A DNA stretch of 64,000 nt from Heterodera schachtii (Eukaryota; Nematoda; Chromadorea; Rhabditida; Heteroderidae), in assembly GCA_023374025.1 (NCBI GenBank), contig SIJG01000076.1, forward strand, positions 352,552-416,551, given 5' to 3'. Position 1 is the first letter of the stretch. The number at the start of each line of letters is the position of its first letter. The notes under the pieces are model-generated. The model did not search any database and was not told where the DNA came from. It was given only the letters and a program-made list of their open reading frames with translations. Below, one piece after another: positions 54,600 through 64,000 of this stretch. The position numbers were made by a program, and so were the translations under genes.

Positions 54600-56030
54600 T
54601 TTAGTCTTTCAAATTCATCTAATTTTTGGAAAAAAATTTCGCCGCCTTTTCACTTTTTCGCTTTTTTGGACATTTCGCGTTTCGCATTTATTTTCATTTC
54701 GCATTTTTTACTTTCGCAATTTTCGCCTTTTGTTTTTCAATTTGCAACATCCCTGGCTTCCACCTTTGAGCCCAGCATGTTTTTGGTTATAACTTTTTTC
54801 TTTGTCAACCAAATCCAAAATTGTTGGTATCATTCGAAAGCATTTCACATGCTCTATTATCTTTACAAAAAGCAAAAAGATTTTTTGGCTTTTGAAAAAG
54901 TTATTAAAAAAAATTTAAAATTTGGACTTTTCGCAATTTTCATGTATAACTTTTTTGGTAATTGTCTAATCGCGAAGCAATAGCTTAGAAAAAGCTTCTA
55001 AACATGTTAAGCTTTCGAATAATACCAACAATGTTGGATTTGGTTGATAAAGAAAAAAGTTATAGCCAAAAACATGCTGGCGCCGAAACGGGAGCGCGGA
55101 AACGCGAGCGCCGAAACGCAGTGGACCCCATTTTCGCCCACACAATTGCAAAGCAAATATTTCCAGCAGAGAACTTCGAAATCCAATAACGAACGAATTA
55201 TAATTCGATTTTTGTTACTTTCGGAATTTGAAGTAAATAAAAAAATTTTTGAAATTTTTCAAAGAAATGACAAGAAAGTTCATTTTAGGGGGTTTATTTC
55301 TCAATTTTCTTGTATCTTTCTTACAATTTTTCTCAAAAATGCCAAAAAAATTAAACATATCTTTAAATGGACAATTCACTTTTCCGTTCCATTTTTCTTC
55401 GTTAAGCTGTTTAATGGTACTTTTAAATTGAGTTAGTTAATTTATTTTAAGAATTTATTTGTCCATAATTTTGTTGTACTCACCGCAAAATAAAATTTAT
55501 TTTCAATTTTAGAATAATTTTTTAGGCTTTTGGACAATTATGTTGGACGTCCTCGTCCCAATGGGACGTGGTCGCAACCATTGTTCCGCCCGGACCAGTG
55601 GAACGTCTACCAACGGACATTGGATGGAGATGCGAGGACCAACAACAACGCAGAAGCGGAGCACCACCGTTTGCTTGGCGCGTTCAATTGTAGCCATCCA
55701 TCGTTGTGGCATTTCATTGATGTTCTCCGACGTGAACAGAAAATTCCGTTGAATGTAGTGATTGATCATGATTATCTTCCACCAATCCCCAGCCCAATCA
55801 ATTTCACACTATTTTGGAATTTCTCAGAGGAATTTCCCACAATAATCAATGAACCCTTGAAATTTTTGCTTTTTGTTACCTATTTATTTATTGTTTTTTA
55901 TAGATTGATAAAAAGCGTTAGGTTTGTTTTTTGATTTGCTGATTTTAACCAAGTATCTGTATTTTTATAATTTTTTGGCGCCGAAAGGAGCTGGCGCCGA
56001 AACGCCTGCGCCGAAACATTCTTCTGCCTG
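54600..56030. mobile_element. MULE-family region: foldback, CGCCGAAACG ends, transposase remnant
   Basis: 54765-55085 is a foldback of the core family (TTTGAGCCCAGCATGTTTTT and AAAAACATGCTGGCGCCG). 55080-55125 and 55977-56022 repeat GCGCCGAAACG in the same direction. Between them lies the transposase fragment. 54640-54745 repeats TTTCGC(ATTT). A whole element is not delimited. Confidence 0.5.
55527..55770 (+). pseudogene. MULE transposase C-terminal fragment
   Basis: After an acceptor-like TTTTTTAG, the frame reads LDNYVGRPRPNGTWSQPLF, DQWNVYQRTLDGDARTNNNA, EAEHHRLLGAFNCSHPSLWH, FIDVLRREQKIP. The order WNVY-(x)-RTNN-(x)-H-(x)-HP-(x)-W-FI-x-LRREQ is the C-terminal signature of Mutator-like (MULE) transposases. 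The catalytic DDE core and SWIM zinc finger are absent. It may be the last exon of a decayed autonomous partner of the 9-bp-duplication elements here. The stop lies far downstream at about 55934, in unrelated sequence. Confidence 0.65.
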
Positions 56031-57423
56031 CATTATAAACTCATTTTTGAACAAAAATAAGGCGGGAAAAAGCCATAAAACAAGACGCGACGAGATGGAT
56101 GCGGATTCTAAAATTTTATATTAGCTATGGTTGCTATAAAATATCTACATAAATTTTTAGAGGGGATATATATTGTATAATATTAATTTTGATCATTTTA
56201 GTTAAACATTGAATTTTACAATAAGAATAGGCAATATCTGTGGTGTTTTAATGATTTTATACATTTTATATTTGCATCACATGTTATAATGCCATAGTAA
56301 ATCCTACTGCTGGTGCTTCAATGCGTTAAGAGTGATCATTAATTATTATAGTGAATTATCGATTTTTAAATATTTTATAAAATCTGCAATTTAAATAAAA
56401 TTTTATATTAGCTATCGTTGCTATAATGCTGTATATCGAATGTTGTATAATATTAATTTGATCTTTTTAGTTAAGCATCGATTTTTTTTTAAATTTTTGC
56501 GAGGGAATTTATTATTTTTTGTATGTAGGAAATTTCAATATAAAAGGCAGGAAGATTCGCAAAAAACTCCAGTAATTCCTTTTCATTTTAATGATTTTTA
56601 TGTATAATAATTTTAATTCATTAATGATTTAGGAAATATATCGCCTAAAATATATAATATAAAAATTATTTTAAAATTCATGGCTAATGACCTAAATTTT
56701 TTAATTAGTATTTTAATTTTTTCATGAGCAACTTTAATCCACGCTTCGATTTTCCTTTCTTGGGTATCAGTTTCCAAGGCTTTTATTGTATAAAACACAG
56801 GTTCTGATATTAGGCACGATAATCTTGGATTTAGAATTGATTAGACCAGTTTTTATTCCAATTATTAAAAATGCTAATAGGTTTAAGAAATATATTCTGT
56901 CAATTAAGTTACTTTTAGATGTTTGGGATATGTAATCCAGAAAACAAAAATTTAGAAGTCTTTTTTCTCTTCGAAAATTGGATTTACTTATCCCATATTA
57001 AAGAAAGAACATAGAAAGTGAGAGGAGCAGCGGTGCGGTAACAGTGCCCGGGGGGGAAATTTTGCAAAATTTATTAACAGAATTTGTCCAATAATTCCCC
57101 ATTTTGGGATTTATGAATTTTATAAAACTCTAAGGAAATTTCGGACCCGGCGGAAAGGCGCCGGTGAAAAAGGGGGTTTTGATGAGAAATTGTAGAAAAT
57201 TACCAAATTTTGTCACTCCATCGTGGACGATTTTTAGTGAAATATTAAAAAACCGAAAAGAATTGTTTGCCGGCGCCGGGGAAATTTTGAAAATATGAAT
57301 GTATGTCTTATGACTGCTGATGCCATTCAATTAAGGCAGTTCCATCATTGGGTATTTCTTATTTTAATTTCATTTTTCCGGTCTTTATTTAACTCATAAT
57401 TATAAAATTTCACATTTAATCAG
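56031..57423. repeat. AT-rich spacer with 100-bp direct repeat
   Basis: AAAATTTTATATTAGCTATG (56110) and AAAATTTTATATTAGCTATC (56397) start direct repeats of about 100 bp. 57035-57300 holds decayed GC-hairpin repeats (CCCGGCGGAAAGGCGCCGG at 57147). A minus frame 56798-56613 is AT-rich with no recognisable motif. 57330-57420 matches the promoter side of the first RING gene. Confidence 0.45.
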
Positions 57424-57822
57424 ATGATAGATCATTTCGCCATTCTTTTTCTTTGCCTTTTGACATTTATTTGTCTGTTTAATCCGACTTTATCCGCCGA
57501 TAACTGTGCTAAATGTAAGAAAAGCTTTAATCAAATCGGTGGATCCAATCCGACGATTGAATTTAAAGATTGCCAAGTAATTTTTTTAATTAAAAATTAC
57601 TTAATAATAATAAATTGGTTTTTAGCATTCCATGCACAAAAAATGTCTTATAGAACAGTAAGACCTGTCTTTTAAAACTGAATTATTTCATCGATTTTTA
57701 GATTAAATGCCAATGAAAACAAATGCACTATCTGCTCAAAACCCCTTTTTCAAATACATAATAATTTTAAAAGAAAATTTTATAAAAAAATAAGTTTATA
57801 TAAAATCAAAAACCAAAATTAA
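57424..57822 (+). CDS. Secreted RING-H2 protein, copy 2 (short)
   Basis: Exons 57424-57576, 57626-57657 and 57702-57822; 306 nt, 101 residues, phases identical to copy 1. Signal peptide MIDHFAILFLCLLTFICLFN, then CAKC, CQHSMHKKC and CTIC complete a RING-H2 finger. The tail SKPLFQIHNNFKRKFYKKIS and IKNQN is basic and differs from copy 1, because later sequence is replaced by the repeat starting near 57840. The ATG follows TAATCAG directly, as in copy 1. The helical C-terminal region survives only as the remnant at 59.2 kb. All eight zinc ligands of the RING are kept, so the domain could still fold. Confidence 0.75.
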
Positions 57823-57837
57823 ACAAAAGTCTTCCCA

Positions 57838-58222
57838 AAAAAACAAATTTTGCGATTTTGAGTCAAAGTAGGGTCGGGCGGTGCCGATAGGCGCTGCCAG
57901 GAGAAAATTGAAAATTTTCTATATTTTTAGCAGAAATTCATTAAAAATTGCTAATTTTTTCGGAAAACTTTTGCGATTTTTTTGGAAAATTTAGGTTTTA
58001 CGGAACGTCGATTGTTGAAAATGACTAAACGACCCAAGCAAGGGAGGCCAACTCTGTCAGAGCCAAATTAAATTAAGAATTTAAAAAAAAATTTAATTCA
58101 GTTTGGGATCGAACAAGGGAAGAAAAAGAAATATTGATGCATTACAATAGCCATATGATATGTCCGTTCTTTTAATCAGCTTTAAAAATATAAATTAATT
58201 TTTTTTAAATAAAAAATTGTTT
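57838..58222 (-). repeat. SINE-like repeat, copy of 61075-61455
   Basis: About 380 bp, nearly identical to 61075-61455 (visible differences such as GCCGATAGG versus GCCGCTAGG, CTCTGTCAG versus CTCCGTCAG). It holds the hairpin motif GGCGGTGCCGATAGGCGCTG (57872) and, on the minus strand, a B-box-like GTTCGATCCC (58114-58105) with an A-box-like TGGCTATTGTAATGC upstream. Confidence 0.6.
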
Positions 58223-59110
58223 AGGGAATATTTTAAAAATGGCAAATAATTTTTGTTATTAGTGGTTTGTAGATTTTTGATTTTTAAATCGAAAATTTAA
58301 ATGGACAAAACGAGGTAAAAATTAATAATTCCTTAGGCATATTTCAATTTATCCTTCTCATCTCCAAGTCGAAAAGGCAACGCAAATCGGAGATGGGAAT
58401 TTTCAATGAGGGGGGGGGGGCAGGCTAAGAATGTTGAAACCCCCAATTTTTCTTAAAAAATAGGGTTCAAAACAAAAATGTTGTTATTTTTTGGACTAAA
58501 TCTGTTAACCAAGTATTAAAGTTCAAAGTTTCCGCGGCGTCGCCGAAAATTGACTAAAAACCGTGGAAATACTTAAAACAGAGAAAATTTTCATTGTCAA
58601 AATAAAAAATAAATTTATTTTAAAAGCAACACATTTTAAACTTTATCACAACAAATTTCCGTTTCAATTAACAAATTCCAATAGGTTTATAATATTTTAA
58701 AATTTCGAAAACACAGCATAAGGTGGGGCTCGAACTTGGGATCCGCTCCCACTCATCCCTTTTGCAGACCCACTCACAAAATTTGACAAATATCGGAAAA
58801 GCGGATTTTTTGAGTCATTTGGTCATAACTTTTTTGAAACTTATTGAAATTTTTTCAGAAATTTGCAGGTTAATAGAGAACAAACACATATATTGTATTT
58901 CAATGGAATCTATCAAATTAAATAATTGTAATTACAAGTTTTTCGTAAAATATTTATTGTTTTTTGAAAAATTCTAAAAATATTTAAATACCCGATTTGA
59001 CCGAGCACCCGGGCCTGAGCCAGGTTTAATTACCCGGCCCGTTTAACCTTAGTTTGAACCTGTGCTAGGTCGTTTCCTAAAACCGTCAAAGTGGTAGGAA
59101 AATAAAAATG
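58223..59110. other. Spacer within the RING duplication
   Basis: 58720-58800 carries, on the minus strand, GTTCGAGCCCCACC, a further B-box-like motif. 59000-59080 is a small foldback around CCGGGCCTGAGCCAGG. No gene. Confidence 0.4.
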
Positions 59111-59164
59111 TAAGAAATATCAATTCATAACTTGGCTCAATCCATTCGTAAGAGAATGTTATAC

Positions 59165-59425
59165 ACATAAATGTGAAGTTCTGTTCCTTTCTTGGCCTGA
59201 ACCAATTTTGGAAAAGAACAAAAAATTGGTGGAAAAATATGCAAAGAAAGAAGGGACAAAAAGAAAAGTTTGGCAAAATCATGAAGAAAATGTCAGAAAT
59301 AGCAAAAACATTGACAGAAAATTACAGAGATTGGATGGAATTCCAAAAAGCCATTTGGAAGTCGTCATTTTTGTGAGAGTGAATCTGGCGAATTGGTTAC
59401 TGTATTTGACAGAACCTTACCGTAG
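59165..59425 (+). pseudogene. Remnant of the RING gene C-terminal region
   Basis: Paralogous to 47935-48150 of copy 1. Frames alternate: FLSWP(E)PILEK region, then KKLVEKYAKKEGTK, KFGKIMKKMSEIAKTLTENY and AIWKSSFL, then stop. At least two single-base shifts separate these pieces. The 3' flank (GTTACTGTATTTGACAGAA) continues to match copy 1. Confidence 0.8.
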
Positions 59426-59611
59426 TTAGTTTTTTTCTTTCTTTCCATCCCTTCCCGACTTTAGGGATTGACTGACATTCAGACAGACAAACATTTGACC
59501 AATTTCCCCCATTATTCCCTTTTCCAATTTTTGTTTGTCTTTTCTTTCTTTCTTTCCATTCGTTGGATAAAAGTATTTGAAAAAATTGTCTTTTTTTTCT
59601 TTACTTTGCTG

Positions 59612-60419
59612 TAGAGTGAAGCGGGGCCGGGTCCGGAATTTGAAAAGCTCAGGTCCCGGTCCCGGTAGGGCAACCGGGAACCGGGAAAAACAAGCACTGG
59701 TACGAATGGGGGTCTGTGTGAAAAATTAGAGATGAAAATTTGAGTTAAAGGAAAAAATAAAATATTAATATATTCTTTAAAAGTAACGCTGACAATTGTG
59801 CAAATGGCCTGTTGCCTGATCTTCTTGATTTTTTACTTCTTTCCCATGGTTCAAAAATACTTTGAATTTTCTTTTTGTATACTCATGGGTTTCCTATCGA
59901 CAAAATATGATTAATTTGTTTAATTACAAATATTTTATCTTTTAAAAAAAAAAAATCCGTTTACAAATTGAGCATATAATCACAAAAATCAGCGCTTTTT
60001 TGTTGAAAATTCAAAATTTCCCCCGGTGGCGCCTTTCGGCACCGCCGGACCCCCTTCTTTGTCAAAAGTTTTTTGGAAAAAGCACGCCGAAAAAAGTGAT
60101 GTAAAAAGCAAATCCGAATTTCTAATAATATTCGATCATTTAGTCCAAAAAATGATTAATTGTTTGAAATGATTGAAGAAAATTTGACTTGAAAATTTTC
60201 ATTAATTTAATTTAGCTTTAACTTTGGATTTATTAAAGAAAAAACAAAATTAAAATTTAATTTTTATTATTTTGTATTGAAATAAATTAAAATTAATTTT
60301 TTTTTTAAATTTTTTTGTTAATTTTTAAAAATTCCCGGTTGATCCCGGTCCCGAAGAAAAATCGAGGTCCCGGTCTCGGCTTCTCAGGTCCCGGCAAGTC
60401 CCGGTCCCGCTTCACTCTA
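59612..60419. mobile_element. hAT-like element with paralogous empty site
   Basis: Inverted ends TAGAGTGAAGCGGG and CCCGCTTCACTCTA, exact 8-bp duplication CTTTGCTG (59604-59611 and 60420-60427). Arms contain GGTCCCGGTCCCGG repeats. The paralogous region near copy 1 (about 48505-48520, TTTAATTTGTCGGCAATTAT) lacks the element and continues into the same flank GGCAATTATTTTATTGTC. A GC-hairpin repeat copy (60024-60050) lies inside. Confidence 0.93.
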
Positions 60420-60427
60420 CTTTGCTG

Positions 60428-61074
60428 GCAATTATTTTATTGTCGTTTGATGACTGACTTTTTGAATGACTTCGACTCGGTGGAGGGTCATTAAAATTTG
60501 GGTATAGCCGGGGGGGGGAGGGGGGATATGGGATATCCGATTTTCATCACCTACCCCTTTTTTTAATTGGGTGGTTAATAGAAAACCAAAATATTAAGAC
60601 AACGATTATCAATAAATGGAATTAACTATGAAAAATGTCAATTTTTTTTTTATTACGTCCTTTGCATCTCCAAATTTGTCAAAATTTCCAAAAATTCTCA
60701 TTAAAAAAAAATTAATTTGGCAATGGCCAAATATATAAAAAAAATGACTAAAACTCTAATTTTCGTGTTTTTGGAGTGTGTTTTGAAAAATTACCAGAAC
60801 GTTGATCGATCCTTTACGTGTATTTTCGCTTTTTTTTTTTGCATTTTTTTGTTAAAAAATATTACAAAAAAAGATTAAAAAAAGATAAACAAAGATGAAA
60901 TTTAAAAACAACATTTTTTATGATAAAAATAACACCTCTATAATAACATTTTATCATTTTTATATATTTTTATATATATGTATTACAATAGCATGGGGGC
61001 GGGGTCCGGCCGCCGGGAAATTTTTGTAATTTTTTGTGCGATTTGTTAACATTTTGCCAAAAACAAACAAACAC
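60428..61074. other. 3' flank of the RING duplication, AT-rich
   Basis: 60460-60560 matches 48545-48625. 60995-61030 is a partial hairpin repeat (GGGTCCGGCCGCCGGG). Otherwise A/T-rich with no gene. Confidence 0.45.
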
Positions 61075-61455
61075 ATTTTGCGATTTTGAGTCAAAGTAGG
61101 GTCGGGCGGTGCCGCTAGGCGCTGCCAGGAGAAAATTGAAAATTTTCTATATTTTTAGCAGATATTCATTAAAAATTGCTAATTTTTTCGGAAAACTTTT
61201 GCGATTTTTTTGGAAAATTTAGGTTTTACGGAACGTCGATTGTTGAAAATGACTAAACGACCCAAGCAAGGGAGGCCAACTCCGTCAGAGCCAAATTAAA
61301 TTAAGAATTTAAAAAAAAATTTAATTCAGTTTGGGATCGAACAAGGGAAGAAAAAGAAATATTGATGCATTACAATAGCCATATGATATGTCCGTTCTTT
61401 TAATCAGCTTTAAAAATATAAATTAATTTTTTTTAAATAAAAAATTGTTTAGGGA
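61075..61455 (-). repeat. SINE-like repeat, copy of 57838-58222
   Basis: Second copy of the 380-bp unit, same orientation, containing the hairpin motif at 61105 and the B-box-like GTTCGATCCC. Both copies end at TTGTTTAGGGA, after which the sequences differ. Confidence 0.6.
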
Positions 61456-61829
61456 CAAAAAAACAATTTGAGAATTTACGAAAACATTTTTTAAATAAGC
61501 CAAATTTTCTCAGATATCTGTCGGGCTGTACGCTGAATTTAATTTCATTATAATTTATATTATTAACCGACTATGTAAATTATATGTTAGTCAAATTTAA
61601 AAAATGCTCTGAAAGTAGAAAAAAAATTACATTTTTTTTTTCACTAAAATTTTACTATATTCACAGAATTTTTTCAATTTATATCCGAGTAAGAAAATTC
61701 TGTACGAAAATTAAAATAAAAAGATTTATTTCAACAAATTTCGGTTCAATTGACAAATTCCAATGGAATTAAAATTTTATAACTGCGGATCAAATCGAAT
61801 AATTTGTGGGAATTTCTCCTTTAACGGAG

Positions 61830-62082
61830 GCGCCCGATCATTTCGCCTGTCCAATGCTTGCAATTTTTGTATTTGAAATCGTAGTTCTTCCACATGCCAT
61901 CAACACTCGCTGAATGCCATCAAAATCCGTGGTCCGAATGCCAAAGATTGGCTCGTCCCCGTAAGTTTTCATGTAACGGCCCCATCGGTCACTCGTTTCG
62001 TCTTCACACACAATTTCGTAAGTTCTGTAGGCAATTTGGCCACAAATGCCACATTCGTAGTGCACTTCCAAAGCGGTGTGAG
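61830..62082 (-). pseudogene. C-terminal exon of an unidentified gene, frameshifted
   Basis: After an acceptor CCTTCAG (62089-62083) the frame reads THTALEVHYECGICGQIAYR, TYEIVCEDETSDRWGRYMKT, YGDEPIFG and FDGIQRVL, then changes. The neighbouring frame continues MWKNYDFKYKNCKHWTGEMI and GRLR, stop near 61830. A single-base shift near 61903 joins them. The CxxC and the NCKHW end resemble a cyst-nematode protein family I half-recognise but cannot name. No upstream exons found. Could be a live gene with a sequencing error. Confidence 0.45.
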
Positions 62083-62161
62083 TAATGTCTGAAGGAAGGA
62101 AAAGTGGATAAAACAATCCATAAATTGATTGACATGTGCCAAATTCGAATCCAATTGTCAA

Positions 62162-62863
62162 TTAAAACATGGAGAAAATTTTACAAAATTCAAGAATATG
62201 TCAAAATTGCATCGTATGCAATAAAAGGCAATAAAGAATGGGGGTCCCTAATTTTATCCACCTTTTTTTAAATTTTTGGCTCAGAACCTGTTTTTAAGGT
62301 GGGTGCTGATTATGAATCAACTCCGATTTGCCCAATTCCGAAGCACTTAGCCGAGTGGGAACCAAAAATTGAATTATTATTTTTTTCCACGGATGTATTT
62401 TTTTTGGGTAAAAGCTTCCAACTATTAACGACTATTTATTTTGAGATGTAAAATAATGCTTCAATTGTTATTTTGATAAAAATGCGCAATTTTCGCCAAA
62501 ATTTGACCAGTTTTAACGTATATTTTGGAAAAGAAAATCAATCTTTGGATCGATTCGGATACGGTCAAAATGATTTAGATTTATAAATGAGATTTGTTAA
62601 ATAGGAATTCGGCGCAAATTTTGAAATAAAAAAAAATGCGAAAACAACAAAAATTGAATGCTATTGTAAAGAAATGAAGTTTAAAACTTTCAAAAAAATA
62701 AAAAGGGGCCAAAGCAGGAAGGCAGCCCTGTTAAAATGGAAGGGATTGAGGGAGTTCGGGGATGGCACCACTCGGGGGACGAGGAACTCATCCCCGAGAA
62801 AGTGCCAAAGTTTTAGTCAGGGGAGAAACCTCAGAACACATTTTAAATTTCAATAATAAATAC
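62162..62863. other. Intergenic, foldback-family fragment
   Basis: 62280-62370 carries an arm of the 1-860 repeat family. No exon or RNA gene recognised. Confidence 0.4.
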
Positions 62864-64000
62864 TAGGGTTGGGCCCCCGACGTCGGGGTTGGAAAATTCG
62901 GGGTTCGGGGTTGTCGGGGTTGGAAGCGTCGGGGTTCGGGTCGGGGTTGCCAAATCGTTCGGGGTTCGGGGTCGGGGTTCGGGGTTTTTCAATTTTTGCC
63001 TTAATCCATATAGTCAATTTTTTTTATTATTTAGTTTAAAAATTTTTATTATTCATAATAATAATTTTAGGTACTTTTTTACTTCTTTTTATCATAAATA
63101 TTTTTGTATAGAATTAATTAAAAACGATAAGGCATTTTTAAAATGAACAATTTTCAGTGAAAATCTGTAAAAATAGTCAAAATTTCAAATTTTTCCTCCG
63201 GCGTCGAGCCCAAAAACTTATTTTTTCAAAAAAAATTTGGCTCAAAGTCAAAAAATTGGTTATTTTTGGTGAAAAACCAGTTAACAAATTGCATTCTAAT
63301 TCTCTAATTTTCAAAAAAAATTTTCGCGGCGCGCTTTTTTCTAAAGACTTTTAGGAGAAAGGGGTCCGGCGGTGCCTATCGGCACCGCCGGGCGAATTTT
63401 AAAATTTAAGCTTTATTTTCTAACAGATTTTCACCACAAAATTATGAATTTCCGTAAAATTTTTATTTTATTTTTTATATTTTGTAAAAAAAATTTTGAA
63501 AAATATTAACTTTTCATGATTTAGTAAAGGAAAATTAAATTTTTTAATTTCAACGAAAGGAAAATTGGATAATTTGTCAATACATTATGCCAATGATGAC
63601 CAATTTTTATGGGATTTTTGTTTAAACAACCATATTAATCACAAAAAAATTAAATTAAAATGAAAACGTCAACCGGTATCGAACTATGATAGAAAGTAAT
63701 TTACGTGTGGTGCACTTACTACCCACTACACTACATTTCAACTAAATAAGCTTAGCAAATTTACTTTATTTAATAAAATTTGGCAAAATGGTTAAAAAAA
63801 ATTCAAATTTCTTATAATTTTTTTGCCTTTTCCCCCACAAAAATTCCATTCTTAGGGGTGTATATTTAACCCCGACCCCGATCGGGGTTAAGGGTCGGGG
63901 TTCGGGGTTGTCGGGGTTGGAAGCGTCGGGGTTCGGGGTCGGGGTTTTCCCCGAAAATGGCCAAAAATGTCGGGGTTCGGGGTCGGGGGCGGGGTCGGGG
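62864..64000. mobile_element. G-rich array element, right end outside the window
   Basis: 62880-62985 and 63885-64000 repeat GTCGGGGTTCGGGG on the same strand; CCCCGACCCCGATCGGGG at 63870 starts a small dyad. Between them, 63363-63390 is a perfect GC hairpin (GGCGGTGCCTATCGGCACCG) and 63665-63735 on the minus strand has A- and B-box-like motifs (TAGTGTAGTGGGTA, GTTCGATACC). The runs could form G-quadruplexes. The left end TAGGGTTGGGC resembles hAT-type ends here. Confidence 0.5.

Noticed and set aside
59023..59045. Spliced-leader (SL1) RNA
   Set aside because: GGTTTAATTACCC matches SL1 for 13 bases only, the next bases differ, and no GT donor or Sm-site layout follows.
62880..64000. Telomeric repeat
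   Set aside because: The unit is GTCGGGGTTCGGGG, not the nematode TTAGGC, and the array is interrupted by unique sequence.

Overview
The window is nuclear DNA of a nematode, most likely a plant-parasitic cyst nematode (Heteroderidae, Globodera/Heterodera-like). The evidence is AT-rich sequence, GT-AG introns of 30 bp to over 1 kb, a U1 snRNA closest to nematode U1, an F-box-associated protein family I know from cyst nematodes, and small secreted proteins. I read all exons by eye, requiring that splice phases agree from exon to exon; none is backed by transcripts.

Layout. 0-6.7 kb: a foldback repeat, a decayed Lon-like gene, a 1.8 kb composite element and an RPSA (ribosomal protein uS2) pseudogene. 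7.3-11.0 kb (-): a SAP30BP/HCNGP-like gene with two transposons in its introns. 11-16.8 kb: stacked foldback elements, a second Lon-like remnant, an element carrying a possible gene, and a copy of the last SAP30BP exon. 16.8-29.1 kb (+): an F-box-associated family gene, UFC1 (E2 for UFM1) with one extra base, and a 14-exon ZCCHC8-like zinc-knuckle/PSP gene. 29-33.2 kb: foldbacks, then a small gene (-) with two alternative 89-bp exons. 34-36 kb: nested transposons. 37.0 kb: U1 snRNA. 37.6-41.0 kb (-): a GT10 alpha-1,3-fucosyltransferase. 41.7-46.0 kb (-): an unrecognised secreted protein gene. 46.7-48.1 and 57.4-57.8 kb (+): duplicated secreted RING-H2 genes. 50-55 kb (-): two damaged F-box family genes. 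55.5 kb: a MULE transposase fragment. 57.8-64 kb: SINE-like repeats, a hAT-type element with a paralogous empty site, a frameshifted gene fragment and G-rich arrays.

The strongest theme is transposition. At least ten short inverted-repeat elements have exact 8-bp target duplications (hAT-like), and three or four have exact 9-bp ones (MULE-like). Many carry short tandem motifs in their arms that differ from element to element. They sit in introns, inside one another and inside a coding exon. Host genes show no operon-like spacing. Their likely roles are mRNA splicing and decay (SAP30BP, ZCCHC8, U1), UFMylation (UFC1), protein turnover (F-box, RING) and glycosylation (GT10).
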